From Bacteroidota bacterium (GTDB taxonomy: Bacteria; Bacteroidota; Bacteroidia; Chitinophagales; Chitinophagaceae), in contig JAUZOE010000008.1 in NCBI GenBank assembly GCA_030706605.1, positions 62,001-126,000 on the forward strand: DNA of 64,000 nt. Reading direction: 5' to 3'. A program made the translations under genes and the position numbers. How positions within the stretch are numbered: position 1 is the stretch's first letter; each line of letters begins with the position of its first letter. The notes under the pieces were generated by a model. It made no database searches, was not told the origin of the DNA, and saw nothing but the letters and a program-made list of their open reading frames with translations. Below, in pieces: positions 36,876-46,282 of the stretch.

Positions 36876-38657
36876 TTACCAAGGCTTATTTGTTCCCTGC
36901 AATAACCAGAATTTTGACCAGGAACTGTTATTGCCATCTGTATTATTATAGGTTGATGGAACAAGTTTATCAATAGCTATCTGGGCATTTGCCGGATTAT
37001 TTGATAGTTCCGAATTATTATAGCCGAACCTAAGTGGAATTTGACCACGATAAGATCCCCAGCCAATAGTCAAAGCTGGCAAACCTGTTCTTCTCCAATC
37101 CATATAAGCTTCATTGCATGCCTGCCATGAAGCAATCCATTTCTGCTCCATTATCCTTTGAAGGGTGCCGTCATATGCTACAGAAGGTTGCCCAATATAT
37201 GTGTTATAATCTTTTACGCAGCCGTAGTAATTGTCTACATCAGACTGATAGGAACCAAACACTTGCCAGGTATCAAAAGAAGCTTTGATGCCTTTATTGT
37301 ACCAGGTAGCAGCAGTGCCACCCACATTCCATCCTTTCTGTGCTGCTTCAGCAAGGTCAAAGCAAATTTCGCTGTATGAGGCAAGTCTTTGAGCGAGTAA
37401 AGGACCACTTGGGTTATCATAAATATCTGTTCTGAGATAAGATACATAGTTGCTCAGTGAAGTAGATTGTACACCTGATCCATTTATGTTGTATTCGAAA
37501 TCCACATAATTATCATAGCTTATAGGTATTCCAACATATACTGATGAAGTATCATATAAGTTCATTATTGTATTTCTGAGTGCTCCATAAGGCCTGTCCG
37601 TTGTGTAAGTTGCCGGGTCAAACTGTTTATAGTTATTAGCCGCTGCAGCAGCAGGGTTAATATAGCGAATACCATTAACTATAGTTGTAAGAGTGGTATT
37701 GTCTCCTATGGCAAATTGGCTGGCATCCACAACCGATGGTGTTGCTATCGGCTGGGCCATAATAACAATTCTAGGGTCTTTTAGGTCTTTTAATTTCATT
37801 GTAAGTGTGCCACACATTTTATTTCTGTGATAACCTGAAGCATCATTAAATTTTTCACAAAACTGGTAGGATGACCCCTGGTCTTGGCCCGGGAATGGCA
37901 TCATCCAATCATCGTCGATACTCTGGAATACGTTTGCTGCAACAGATTCTACATTAGCCTGTTCGTCCATTTTGGATGAGAGACGCAGATAGTAACGCAA
38001 CAAAAGGGAGTATGCCAGTTTTTTCCATTTAACAGGATCGCCCCCATAAAATACATCAGAGCTTTGTGTTATGGGTGTTATTTCAGGATGGTCGGCCATA
38101 GAGCCACTAAAATAAGGGATAGCCGCTTTAAAGTCCGCAATGGCATTTTCATATATGCTTTCCTGGGAATCAAAGGGAGGGTATTGATTATTAGTTCCTG
38201 TCAAAGAGCCATTCAGTGCCATTGAATCAGGGGCATCTCCCCAAAAATCGGCAATATTCGCAAATCCAAAGCCTCTCATCACCAATGCTACGCCCTGGTG
38301 GAAATTCCATTGATACCCCTGGGCTTTTTGCAATAACAACTTGTCATTTGCAAGTATATGATAATTGCCAGTCCAATCAAAACCTTGCTGATCCCACTCG
38401 TAATCGCTAAAAGTACTTCCCCATGCATCCTGGTAAGTCTGTTGCATAGCGCCCGATATAACTCCTGACCCTAAATTGCCATACCACATTGCCGAATTGG
38501 CAAGTACTCCTGCCATCAAATAGTCAGGAGAAGCCTGGTCGGGAGTTACATTATTAGGGTTGGTGTTTAAAACAGAAAACTTTTGACAGGAATCACCGAT
38601 TATAATTATTGCCAGGAAAACGCAGCAAATTATAAATATTTTTTTCGTGCCTTTCAT
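36876..38657 (-). CDS. SusD/RagB-like outer-membrane glycan-binding lipoprotein, module 2
   Basis: A 593-residue SusD-like_2 lipoprotein with probable acylated Cys24 (GDSCQKFSVLNTNPNNVTPD, the usual start of this subfamily). Scaffold segments include LLQKAQGYQWNFHQGVALVM, DPVKWKKLAYSLLLRYYLRL and the C-terminal QKWIASWQACNEAYMDWRRT signature. It would bind the glycan imported by the SusC encoded 37 bp upstream. It is poorly similar to the first SusD, in contrast to the near-identical FecR proteins, so the two modules probably serve different ligands with shared signalling. Confidence 0.93.
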   Translation of the reverse strand: MKGTKKIFIICCVFLAIIIIGDSCQKFSVLNTNPNNVTPDQASPDYLMAGVLANSAMWYGNLGSGVISGAMQQTYQDAWGSTFSDYEWDQQGFDWTGNYHILANDKLLLQKAQGYQWNFHQGVALVMRGFGFANIADFWGDAPDSMALNGSLTGTNNQYPPFDSQESIYENAIADFKAAIPYFSGSMADHPEITPITQSSDVFYGGDPVKWKKLAYSLLLRYYLRLSSKMDEQANVESVAANVFQSIDDDWMMPFPGQDQGSSYQFCEKFNDASGYHRNKMCGTLTMKLKDLKDPRIVIMAQPIATPSVVDASQFAIGDNTTLTTIVNGIRYINPAAAAANNYKQFDPATYTTDRPYGALRNTIMNLYDTSSVYVGIPISYDNYVDFEYNINGSGVQSTSLSNYVSYLRTDIYDNPSGPLLAQRLASYSEICFDLAEAAQKGWNVGGTAATWYNKGIKASFDTWQVFGSYQSDVDNYYGCVKDYNTYIGQPSVAYDGTLQRIMEQKWIASWQACNEAYMDWRRTGLPALTIGWGSYRGQIPLRFGYNNSELSNNPANAQIAIDKLVPSTYNNTDGNNSSWSKFWLLQGTNKPW

Positions 38658-38694
38658 CTTTTTTATTTTTAAGATTTACTAAATTATTGTGTGA

Positions 38695-41600
38695 TTAGAA
38701 ACGAACATTGAGTTTTACACCTAATGGAATAGTCCAGGGAGTAATGTTATAATACTCAACACCTTGTCTAAACTGTGAGCCATTGGCCTGAACCCCTGTC
38801 TGAAGGTCAAATGCCTGCTCAGGGTCAATACCTGCTTTAGCCTTGGTCCAGAGTATTATATTTCTCGTATAGACACCTAAAGATATCCCCTGCAGTTTCA
38901 ATGCATCTGACCATTTTGTTGGCAACTGTACAGTAAGATTAACATTCCTTAGCTTAATATAAGACGCAGAGAACATATCCGCCCGCGCAAAACTCCATGG
39001 GCCATTGGTTACAGCATCCTCATAGTTGTCATATTTTGTAGTGGACGGATCGCCTAAATTTTCTACGTAGCCTCCATTACCGTCACTATAAACACCAGGA
39101 TAGAATGCACCGTCATTAATCGTAATACTTCCATTGTTGGTATAAGGAAAACCACCCTGTGCAGTGGTAGGGCCACCTACCAGGTGGTATTGCTGGAAAC
39201 CTACTACCTTAATAAAGGCATCCGGGTTTGATTTAAGATAAGCCGGAATATTATTGGCATAGCTTGCTGGTATAGGTATTCCCTCATTTAGCTGACTGGC
39301 CAATGCCGCATCGGATCCCATATAGCGGGTAGTCTTAGAGTAGAAAATACCCCCGAACCGGCTGTCAATAGTGGCACTTAGGGTTATACTCTTATAAGTA
39401 ACAGAAGTTGTGAAGCCCAATAAAAGTTTGGGATTAAAATTACCCGCTATCATTTTGCTCTGAAAGTTTCCACCATTGACTTTTTGCAAACCACCCCCAT
39501 CATCAAGCAATGGATATCCATAATATGGTGAGGATTTGTCAGTAACTGTAGCCAGTTGATTATCCCACAACTGGCCGATTTTACCATCACTGATCATTTG
39601 TTTTCCTTTTGAATCAAACTGGCCGGGTATCGGCTGTCCTTTTACATAAGTCCAGGACCCGGTAGGGCCATCTTGCCAGAATGAGAAAAAATTCTGTCCA
39701 TTTACCAGCGACAATATATATGTATTGTTCTGGGTATAATTTACGCTCGCATCCCAATTCCAGTTTTTGTTTGACACAATAGTGCCACCCAATTGTAATT
39801 CTATGCCCTGGCTGCGAACCAGTCCTGCATTGATATTTCTAGAGGTTGCTCCTGTTGATGAAGGAGTTTGAACTCCCAAAATTTGGTTTTTGTTATCATT
39901 CCGGTAAACAGTACCTGAAAAACGGAGGCGACTATTAAAGAAAGCCAAATCCATACCCAATTCGGTAGATATAGCCTTTTCAGGTAACAAGTTCGGGTTC
40001 AAAAGACCTCCGGAAACTGATTGAATGGTAACGCCACCAAAACTGCCAGTTCCCAAAGAGTTATATAAACTATAAGGACCTGTATCCTTACCCACACTTG
40101 CCCAACCACCGCGCAGTTTAACAAGGCTCACATTTCTTCCAAAATCGAACATCTTATTTAGTAAAAGACTTAATGAGGCAGATGGATAAAAATAAGAGTT
40201 GCTGGCTGAGGGAAGTGTACTGGACCAGTCATTTCTTCCAGTTAAATCTAAATAGGCCATATTATTATAACCAATGGATGCAGTGGCATATAAGCTGTAG
40301 ATAGCTTTTTGATAGCGACTAGAGGCATACCTAATGTTACCCTGGGAGATATTTGATACATTAAAAAGCTCAGGAATATTAATGCCGGCACCTGATGCAG
40401 AGTAAAGTTGATTGAAATTCCCTGCCGTGTAGAGAAGGTTTCCTCCCCCCGATGCAGAGACATCAAATTTCTCCAAAAATTTATTGTGGTAAGTAACAAG
40501 AAAATCGGTATTGCTTTCTGTATTGTACTCATTTGAAAGTCCATAATAGCCATTCCGTTCCTTATTTAAGCTTTTTGAAATTTTTGTTTCGCGGTTTTCA
40601 GTAAACATATCCTGGGAATATCGCACAAATGCGCTTACGTGAGGGCTGAAATCAAAACTAGCTTTTAGGTTGCCATAAAGGTGGTTGCGCAAAAAACTAT
40701 TTTTTACCTGATGAAGGACAAACCATGGGTTGTCATCCCCATTGTTAGCAGCATCTAGTACATCAGGGCTTTGGTCGGTGCCTACCGGTGGTAATGCTTT
40801 TCTTTGCTGAAGCCCTGGTGTCAACCAATAATTCTTCATTTGCCTTACATCAATACTTGGAGACAGGTAAGCTGCGTCTGCAATAGCACTTGCTCCATTG
40901 CCCCCTGCAATATTATCGGCATTTGAACGGGTATAGTTTATGGATGAAAATAACTTGATTCCATTGCTTATCTTATGTTCTACGTTCAGTGAGAGGTTGT
41001 GCCTTGTGACCCCGGTGGTAGCAACAATTCCAGAGTTGAACATGTTAGAATAAGAAAACCGGTAATTATCCTTATCAGTTGCGTTTTCTACGGAAATGCT
41101 ATTGTTTGTAGTAAACGCTGTATGCACAAAGTTCTTAAGGTTGTTATGTGATACCATTGGCAAGGCTTTATAGGTGCCGTCAGTTTGTAACGGGCTATTC
41201 CATTGTATTGCATTTATGCCCTGGTCAAGCGGAGTACCAAACCGATAAGTATCAGTACCTCCTGCATCTACTATCACACCATTCCAGCTATTATAGCCAT
41301 TGGGTGTAGTATAAGGGTCGGAGCCCACTGTATAAGCCTGGTTAAGAGGAAAATAATGATAAGGCATATTTGCTTCGTCAGTTGTATTAAAAGTTACTCC
41401 AAGACCTTTTGCTTTCTTTCCAGTTTTGGTCGTAATCAATACTACTCCGTTCCCAGCCCTGGAACCATAAAGCGCTGCTGCACTAGGCCCTTTTAGAATA
41501 GATACGCTTGCAATATCATTGGGGTTTAAATCTGAGAGCACATTTCCATAATCGACATCATTTCCATTACCGTTGTTTGCAGCGACATTGTTCATGGAAT

Positions 41601-42501
41601 TTTGCATAGGCACTCCGTCAACAACAAAAAGAGGTTGGTTATCGTTGTTCAATGACCTGATACCACGGATAACCACACTAACAGACGCAGTTGGCGATGA
41701 ACTGGTTGAGTTCACCACCACGCCGGCAACCTGCCCGGCCATTGCACTAAGTGCATTTGTTTGTGGCACGTGATTCATATTTTCCCCACTTATTTCCCCT
41801 ACATCATAACCCAGGGATTTCTTTTCCCTGGAAATACCCAGAGCTGTTACCACAATTGCATTCATAGAAGACAAATCAGGGTTCAAAGTAACAGAAATAT
41901 TAGTCCTTCCACTTACTGGTACCGTAATTGCTGTATAGCCTATATAGCTAAATCTCAAAACTGCAGTGGGCGAGACGGAAATTGAAAAATTTCCCTGGTT
42001 ATCTGTACTAACCCCTTCTTTCTGTCCTACTACTGTAACGGATACCCCCGCCATCGGATTTCCTTTTTCATCTTTTACAGTACCCCTTACTTCTAAAAGT
42101 ACAGGTGCGGGTGGTGGTGCATTTGCAACTTTTACATCCTCTTTTCTTTCAATAGTAATTGCATTATTTGTAATACTAAAGTTTAAAGGCTGATCTTTAA
42201 AACATAAAGCAAGCACCTGTTCAACAGATGCATCTTTTACATTGATATCAAATTTTTTTGCCTGTTGCAATAATTCATCCTGGTAAAAGAATTGATATCC
42301 AGTTTTCTGATGGATTTCTTTAAATACTTTCCCCAGTGTAGTGTTGTGCTGTTTTATGGAAATATTTTGTGCATTTCCTTTAGCACTTACCTGTAAGCAT
42401 GTTGCAATTAATAAAACAGCTGTTAACTTCATAACAAACATTGTTTTGGTTAGTATTACCATACCGGGACTACGATACAGTAATGAATGAGTTTTTTTCA
42501 T
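38695..42501 (-). CDS. SusC/RagA TonB-linked outer-membrane channel with STN domain, module 2
   Basis: A 1268-residue TonB-dependent channel. Domains in order: long signal region (to about residue 45), STN (about 50-110), carboxypeptidase-regulatory-like (about 130-215), plug (about 220-340, with IVVTALGISREKKSLGYDVG and GPSAAALYGSRAGNGVVLIT), and a beta-barrel ending in PLGVKLNVRF. It transports oligosaccharide with the SusD encoded downstream and signals through its STN domain to FecR2. Its first ~220 residues and leader DNA match the other SusC closely, whereas barrel loops are quite different. The leader DNA holds a terminator-like hairpin pointing the opposite way (42576-42608). Confidence 0.95.
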   Translation of the reverse strand: MKKTHSLLYRSPGMVILTKTMFVMKLTAVLLIATCLQVSAKGNAQNISIKQHNTTLGKVFKEIHQKTGYQFFYQDELLQQAKKFDINVKDASVEQVLALCFKDQPLNFSITNNAITIERKEDVKVANAPPPAPVLLEVRGTVKDEKGNPMAGVSVTVVGQKEGVSTDNQGNFSISVSPTAVLRFSYIGYTAITVPVSGRTNISVTLNPDLSSMNAIVVTALGISREKKSLGYDVGEISGENMNHVPQTNALSAMAGQVAGVVVNSTSSSPTASVSVVIRGIRSLNNDNQPLFVVDGVPMQNSMNNVAANNGNGNDVDYGNVLSDLNPNDIASVSILKGPSAAALYGSRAGNGVVLITTKTGKKAKGLGVTFNTTDEANMPYHYFPLNQAYTVGSDPYTTPNGYNSWNGVIVDAGGTDTYRFGTPLDQGINAIQWNSPLQTDGTYKALPMVSHNNLKNFVHTAFTTNNSISVENATDKDNYRFSYSNMFNSGIVATTGVTRHNLSLNVEHKISNGIKLFSSINYTRSNADNIAGGNGASAIADAAYLSPSIDVRQMKNYWLTPGLQQRKALPPVGTDQSPDVLDAANNGDDNPWFVLHQVKNSFLRNHLYGNLKASFDFSPHVSAFVRYSQDMFTENRETKISKSLNKERNGYYGLSNEYNTESNTDFLVTYHNKFLEKFDVSASGGGNLLYTAGNFNQLYSASGAGINIPELFNVSNISQGNIRYASSRYQKAIYSLYATASIGYNNMAYLDLTGRNDWSSTLPSASNSYFYPSASLSLLLNKMFDFGRNVSLVKLRGGWASVGKDTGPYSLYNSLGTGSFGGVTIQSVSGGLLNPNLLPEKAISTELGMDLAFFNSRLRFSGTVYRNDNKNQILGVQTPSSTGATSRNINAGLVRSQGIELQLGGTIVSNKNWNWDASVNYTQNNTYILSLVNGQNFFSFWQDGPTGSWTYVKGQPIPGQFDSKGKQMISDGKIGQLWDNQLATVTDKSSPYYGYPLLDDGGGLQKVNGGNFQSKMIAGNFNPKLLLGFTTSVTYKSITLSATIDSRFGGIFYSKTTRYMGSDAALASQLNEGIPIPASYANNIPAYLKSNPDAFIKVVGFQQYHLVGGPTTAQGGFPYTNNGSITINDGAFYPGVYSDGNGGYVENLGDPSTTKYDNYEDAVTNGPWSFARADMFSASYIKLRNVNLTVQLPTKWSDALKLQGISLGVYTRNIILWTKAKAGIDPEQAFDLQTGVQANGSQFRQGVEYYNITPWTIPLGVKLNVRF

Positions 42502-42575
42502 ACTTTTGTGTAATTTGGTTTAAACATTTAGTGATAATTCTCTCTTTTTAATTATGGATTAAACCAAAATATTTC

Positions 42576-42608
42576 CCAGGAACGCCGCAAACGTTCCTGG
42601 ATTTTTTT
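42576..42608 (+). terminator. Hairpin plus U-run antisense to susC2 leader
   Basis: CCAGGAACG (42576-42584) pairs perfectly with CGTTCCTGG (42592-42600) over a 7-base loop; plus-strand sequence then reads ATTTTTTTGG. Same position relative to susC as the element at 25488-25521. Confidence 0.6.
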
Positions 42609-42778
42609 GGAAACCCCTGAAATTTTTATATAATAACGTTTGTTTTTATCATTTTTTTTGAACTGGTATATTAAAATTTAATTGTATCAAATATTATAAA
42701 GTCAAAATTAATAATCAAGTATTACTAAAAGTTTACCTTATTATTAATCAAAAAATTAAATAACCTCTATAAGAATTA

Positions 42779-43975
42779 TTAAGATAACACTATCACTTTC
42801 CTTCCTTCAATTTTAAACCGAACCCCTCCTGCCTCCATTATCTTCAACACTTGCGAAATATCATTTTCTCTACTTACCATCCCGGTATAATGACCTGCAG
42901 GAATCCTACCTTCATATACAATATCAACATTGTACCATCTCGAAATTTGTCTCATCACTTGCCCTATGTCATAAGCATTAAATTGAAACCAACCATTTTT
43001 CCATGCCATCACTTCATCTACTGAAGCATCAGTCACTTTAATATCACCGGTTTTATTGATTATTGATTGCTGACCGGGAACTAACATTTTAGACAAAGAA
43101 CCCCTAGTAACTTTGAGCGACCCTTCCAGTAGTGTTGTATTTATTGAATTTTCATCATCATATGCCATTATATCAAAGTGGGTCCCAAATACCTGGACTT
43201 CCATATCATTCGTCTTTATTTTAAAAGGCATAGTCGGATTCTTGGCCACTTCAAAATAGGTTTCACCGGTTACCGTTACATTTCGTTCTTTCCCTTCGAA
43301 TACGGTAGGAAAGCGTATAGATGAAGAGGCATTGAGCCATACCTTAGTTCCATCCGGGAGCACTAACTGGTATTTTCCGCCACGGGGCGTGGAAAGAGTA
43401 TTATACACTATTGGCTGATCCTTCATTTTATTACCATCATTATAGGCTATAGTAGCTGCATTCAACTTCATCACTTTTACATTGCCCTGCTTTGTTAAAG
43501 TGCCCTGTTGAGTGGAATCCAATATAATACTGGAGCCATCTGACAATGTTAACACTGCTTTATTCCCTCCAGGCATTATCGCCTTCTTAGAAACTTTTTG
43601 GAATTGAACAATTTCCGCCTTGGGCTTCCTGGAATTTAGCCAAAAATATATACCCGCAATTCCAAAGAAAAGTATAGACGCCGCCGCTAAAATTCGTAAC
43701 CACTTACTATTTGAACTTTTGTAAGACAGAATTACGGAATCAGGTTCATTTGTTCTGTTTTTACTCAATATTTGAGTAATCATTTCCTCTGCCTGGTCAT
43801 TAGTAAATTGATTGCGCTGACTCTTAAATTTTAGCAAGGATTGAGATAATAAATATTTTATATGCTCATCGTTTTCAGCCAGTATCAATAATTCCATTAA
43901 TTCATCCCGTTCATCTTTAGTAGCAACCTTATTAAAATAAGCCTGGAATAAATAAGTCAGTCTTGATTTGTTCAT
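42779..43975 (-). CDS. FecR-family anti-sigma / transmembrane sensor, copy 2
   Basis: A 398-residue FecR with the same domain plan as copy 1: N-terminal sigma-binding region, transmembrane helix about 93-113 (ILFFGIAGIYFWLNS), FecR domain about 193-291 and DUF4974 about 325-398. Most differences from copy 1 fall between residues 70 and 130, around the transmembrane helix; the periplasmic signalling domains are almost unchanged. It heads the second fecR-susC-susD module. As with copy 1, no ECF sigma gene adjoins it; the divergent neighbour is DUF177. The partner sigma factor must lie elsewhere and might be shared by both FecR proteins. Confidence 0.93.
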   Translation of the reverse strand: MNKSRLTYLFQAYFNKVATKDERDELMELLILAENDEHIKYLLSQSLLKFKSQRNQFTNDQAEEMITQILSKNRTNEPDSVILSYKSSNSKWLRILAAASILFFGIAGIYFWLNSRKPKAEIVQFQKVSKKAIMPGGNKAVLTLSDGSSIILDSTQQGTLTKQGNVKVMKLNAATIAYNDGNKMKDQPIVYNTLSTPRGGKYQLVLPDGTKVWLNASSSIRFPTVFEGKERNVTVTGETYFEVAKNPTMPFKIKTNDMEVQVFGTHFDIMAYDDENSINTTLLEGSLKVTRGSLSKMLVPGQQSIINKTGDIKVTDASVDEVMAWKNGWFQFNAYDIGQVMRQISRWYNVDIVYEGRIPAGHYTGMVSRENDISQVLKIMEAGGVRFKIEGRKVIVLS

Positions 43976-44035
43976 ATATAATACTTGCTAAAAGCTAAGT
44001 TGTTAAAATTACTTATAATAATTCACCAACAACAT

Positions 44036-44081
44036 TATTAACATTAAGACAACAAAAATGTAGAAAAGAGGTAATGAAATT
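44036..44081 (-). promoter_or_regulatory. Conserved upstream block of fecR2
   Basis: Matches 26869-26916 over about 46 bp at the same distance from the start codon; likely promoter or regulator site shared by both fecR genes. Confidence 0.45.
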
Positions 44082-44398
44082 AAAATATTTTTTTCTTTTT
44101 ATTATCAGCAGGTATCACTGTCAACGAATGGAGAAAAGGGCTGTTCATTTTACTATTTTTGTTTATATACAATTAAGAAGAATATTTTGCCAATTTAGAC
44201 ATAACTATTATCCTTAATATTTTCAGAACAAATGAGAATGAGACCCTTTTTAAAAAGGTGCCCTTTCGTATTTAAGAACTTTAAAAAAAGTAGGCAACCT
44301 AAATGCCCCCCAACAACAAAAAGATACACAAATAGGATGATGCCACTTAAAATATTTATTTTTCTACGAGACACTTAGAAAAATTAATTGGATTACCT

Positions 44399-44406
44399 TA
44401 CCTTTG
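44399..44406 (+). promoter_or_regulatory. -7 promoter box of DUF177-rpmF
   Basis: TACCTTTG, an exact TAnnTTTG match within the context TACCTTTGCAAC often seen at housekeeping promoters of this phylum. The transcript start would be about 14 bases before the ATG. A partial TTAG lies near the -33 position. Confidence 0.6.
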
Positions 44407-44426
44407 CAACCCTTTAATAGAGTGTT

Positions 44427-44972
44427 ATGGGAAATAAGCGTGAATTTGAAATAGCATTTGTAGGATTAAAAACAGGTATCCATGAATTTAATTACCAGGT
44501 TGATGACAAGTTCTTTGCTAATTATAAAGAAACAGATTTCAACAATTGTTATGCATCTGTAAAACTTACTCTCGAAAAAAATACATCTTTTATGATGTTG
44601 AAATTCGATGTAGGGGGAAGCGTAAGTGTTATTTGTGACCGATGTGGAAATACGCTACCAATTGATCTTTGGGATGAATTTAAGCTGGTAATCAAACAGG
44701 TTGAAAACCCGGAAGAGATGAACCAAAATGAGGAAGACCCGGATGTGTTTTATATTTCCAGAACAGAAAGCCATATTCACCTTGCTAATTGGATATATGA
44801 ATTCGTAATGCTAAGTATTCCAATGCAACGCAGGTGTTCAGATGAAGAAAAGGGTGGCCCGCAATGTAATAAAGAAATACTGGCCATGCTCGAAAAGATG
44901 AATTCCAGGGTAATTGAAAATAATCACCCTTTTCAAAAAGGTCTAGAACAATTTAAAAAAAATAATAATTAA
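44427..44972 (+). CDS. DUF177 (YceD-like) domain protein
   Basis: A 181-residue cytoplasmic protein of the DUF177/YceD family, which in most bacteria is encoded directly upstream of rpmF and is linked to 23S rRNA metabolism. The conserved metal-like pair CDRCG is near residue 71 and a second Cys pair lies in CSDEEKGGPQCNKE near residues 140-152; LIKQVENPEE and the DVFYISRTES region are typical of the middle. The genetic position 19 bp before rpmF, with plsX behind, is the conserved arrangement and supports the call. The molecular function in Bacteroidota is not established. Confidence 0.88.
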   Translation: MGNKREFEIAFVGLKTGIHEFNYQVDDKFFANYKETDFNNCYASVKLTLEKNTSFMMLKFDVGGSVSVICDRCGNTLPIDLWDEFKLVIKQVENPEEMNQNEEDPDVFYISRTESHIHLANWIYEFVMLSIPMQRRCSDEEKGGPQCNKEILAMLEKMNSRVIENNHPFQKGLEQFKKNNN

Positions 44973-44991
44973 TACTATTTAATCTAAGGTT

Positions 44992-45186
44992 ATGCCAAAT
45001 CCAAAGCGCAGACACAGTCAACAAAGAAGTGCAAAAAGAAGAACACATTATAAAGCAGATGCTCCTACTTTAAGTGTGGACAAAACAACAGGGGAAACAC
45101 ATGTACGCCATCGCGCACATGTTAGTGAGGGGAAACTTTTTTATAAGGGAAAAGTTGTAGCAGAAATAGCTCCTTCGAAAGCCTGA
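44992..45186 (+). CDS. rpmF: 50S ribosomal protein L32
   Basis: A 64-residue basic ribosomal protein. Starts with MPNPKRRHSQQRSAKRRTH, the invariant L32 N-terminus (normally MAVPKRKTSKSR-like), then a short KLFYKGKVV segment. The zinc-binding Cys residues found in some L32 proteins are absent, so this is a zinc-independent form. Co-transcribed with DUF177 and closed by a strong terminator. Confidence 0.95.
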   Translation: MPNPKRRHSQQRSAKRRTHYKADAPTLSVDKTTGETHVRHRAHVSEGKLFYKGKVVAEIAPSKA

Positions 45187-45207
45187 TAAAGAACATAAAT
45201 CATTTTG

Positions 45208-45261
45208 AACTCCAAAAATAAAGTTTGATTAACTTCAACTTTATTTTTGGAGTTTTTTTTT
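45208..45261 (+). terminator. Intrinsic terminator of DUF177-rpmF
   Basis: An 18-bp perfect stem (AACTCCAAAAATAAAGTT, 45208-45225, with 45237-45254) over an 11-base loop, followed by at least nine T. It separates rpmF from plsX, which must then have its own promoter or depend on read-through. Confidence 0.9.
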
Positions 45262-45328
45262 AAAAGAGCTACCCCTTTTTTATAAAAAAATTCAATTTTT
45301 GTATATTATTACCCGATAATTTATAACT

Positions 45329-46273
45329 ATGAATATTGCATTGGACATGATGGGAGGCGATTTCGCACCTTTAGAAGCGGTAAAAGGACTTCAGCTTTTT
45401 TTATCAGAAAAGCAAAATAATCTAACTCTAACCTTAATTGGTGATACAGAAAAAATAAGACCACTACTTGATCAATATCAGATTGACTCTAAAAGTATTT
45501 CACTTTTTCATTCGGAGCAGATCATAGGAATGCATGAGCATCCTACAAAAGCAATGAAAGAAAAACCACAATCCTCAATTGCTATCGGTTTTCATTTATT
45601 AGCTACATCCAAAGTAGATGCCTTTATCAGTGCAGGCAATACCGGGGCAATGCTTGTAGGCTCGCTGTTCAGTATCAAAGCTATTGAAGGAATTTCCCGC
45701 CCCGCAATCGGTGCTTATATCCCCAGGGAGAATGGCGAACTTTCTTTGCTGATAGATGTGGGATTAAATGCAGATTGCAAACCTGAGAACTTATCACAAT
45801 TCGCTTTACTCGGCACTTTATTTGCCAGGCATATTTTGAATTTTGAAACCCCACGCGTAGCGCTTATCAATGTGGGAGAAGAAGAAGGTAAAGGGAATTT
45901 GCTATGCCAGGGAGCCTATCCTTTATTAAAAGAAAACAGCAAACTGAACTTTATTGGGAACATTGAAGGAAGGGACCTTTTAATGAACAAGGCAGAGATT
46001 TATGTTTGTGATGGCTTTACCGGGAATGTTTTATTAAAATTTGCTGAATCATTTTATGATATCATTCAAAAAAGAAATATCCGCGATGAATTTTTAAATC
46101 GTTTTAATTTTGAAATTTACGGAGGAGTGCCTGTCTTAGGAGTTAATAAACCAGTTATCATTGGCCATGGCATTTCTCACTCAGGCGCATTTAATAACAT
46201 GATAAAAATGGCACAGAAGATGATTGAAAACAATTTTATTGAAAAAATAAAAAGCAATTTTATTAACGTTTAG
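45329..46273 (+). CDS. plsX: Phosphate acyltransferase PlsX
   Basis: A 314-residue peripheral membrane enzyme that makes acyl-phosphate from acyl-ACP for the PlsY step of phosphatidic acid synthesis. Hallmarks: start MNIALDMMGGDFAP, KEKPQSSIAIGFHLL, FISAGNTGAMLVGSLF, the RPAIGAYIPREN loop, VCDGFTGNVLLKFAES and the C-terminal HGISHSGAFNNMIKMA. Family length is normal. It follows rpmF in the conserved order, but fabH, often next, is absent: the downstream gene is convergent and only 9 bp away. Its product feeds the same PA pool handled by the next two genes. Confidence 0.95.
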   Translation: MNIALDMMGGDFAPLEAVKGLQLFLSEKQNNLTLTLIGDTEKIRPLLDQYQIDSKSISLFHSEQIIGMHEHPTKAMKEKPQSSIAIGFHLLATSKVDAFISAGNTGAMLVGSLFSIKAIEGISRPAIGAYIPRENGELSLLIDVGLNADCKPENLSQFALLGTLFARHILNFETPRVALINVGEEEGKGNLLCQGAYPLLKENSKLNFIGNIEGRDLLMNKAEIYVCDGFTGNVLLKFAESFYDIIQKRNIRDEFLNRFNFEIYGGVPVLGVNKPVIIGHGISHSGAFNNMIKMAQKMIENNFIEKIKSNFINV

Positions 46274-46282
46274 TTACTTAAT

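Larger units (their letters stand above)
41811..43975. repeat. Duplicated fecR / susC-5' block, copy 2
   Basis: Counterpart of 24744-26810. Both copies lie on the minus strand about 17 kb apart and bracket the GH28/propeller/heme gene group. Confidence 0.7.
43976..44426. other. 451-bp divergent gap between fecR2 and DUF177
   Basis: Left part: conserved fecR promoter block (44036-44081). Right end: promoter box of the DUF177 operon (44399-44406). Between them is AT-rich sequence with a 14-bp palindrome (44245-44258) but no gene; in particular there is no sigma factor. Confidence 0.6.

Noticed and set aside
44245-44258. 14-bp palindrome CCTTTTTAAAAAGG in the fecR2/DUF177 gap
   Set aside because: A/T core with no loop, no second copy, and not placed at either promoter; likely chance in AT-rich DNA.
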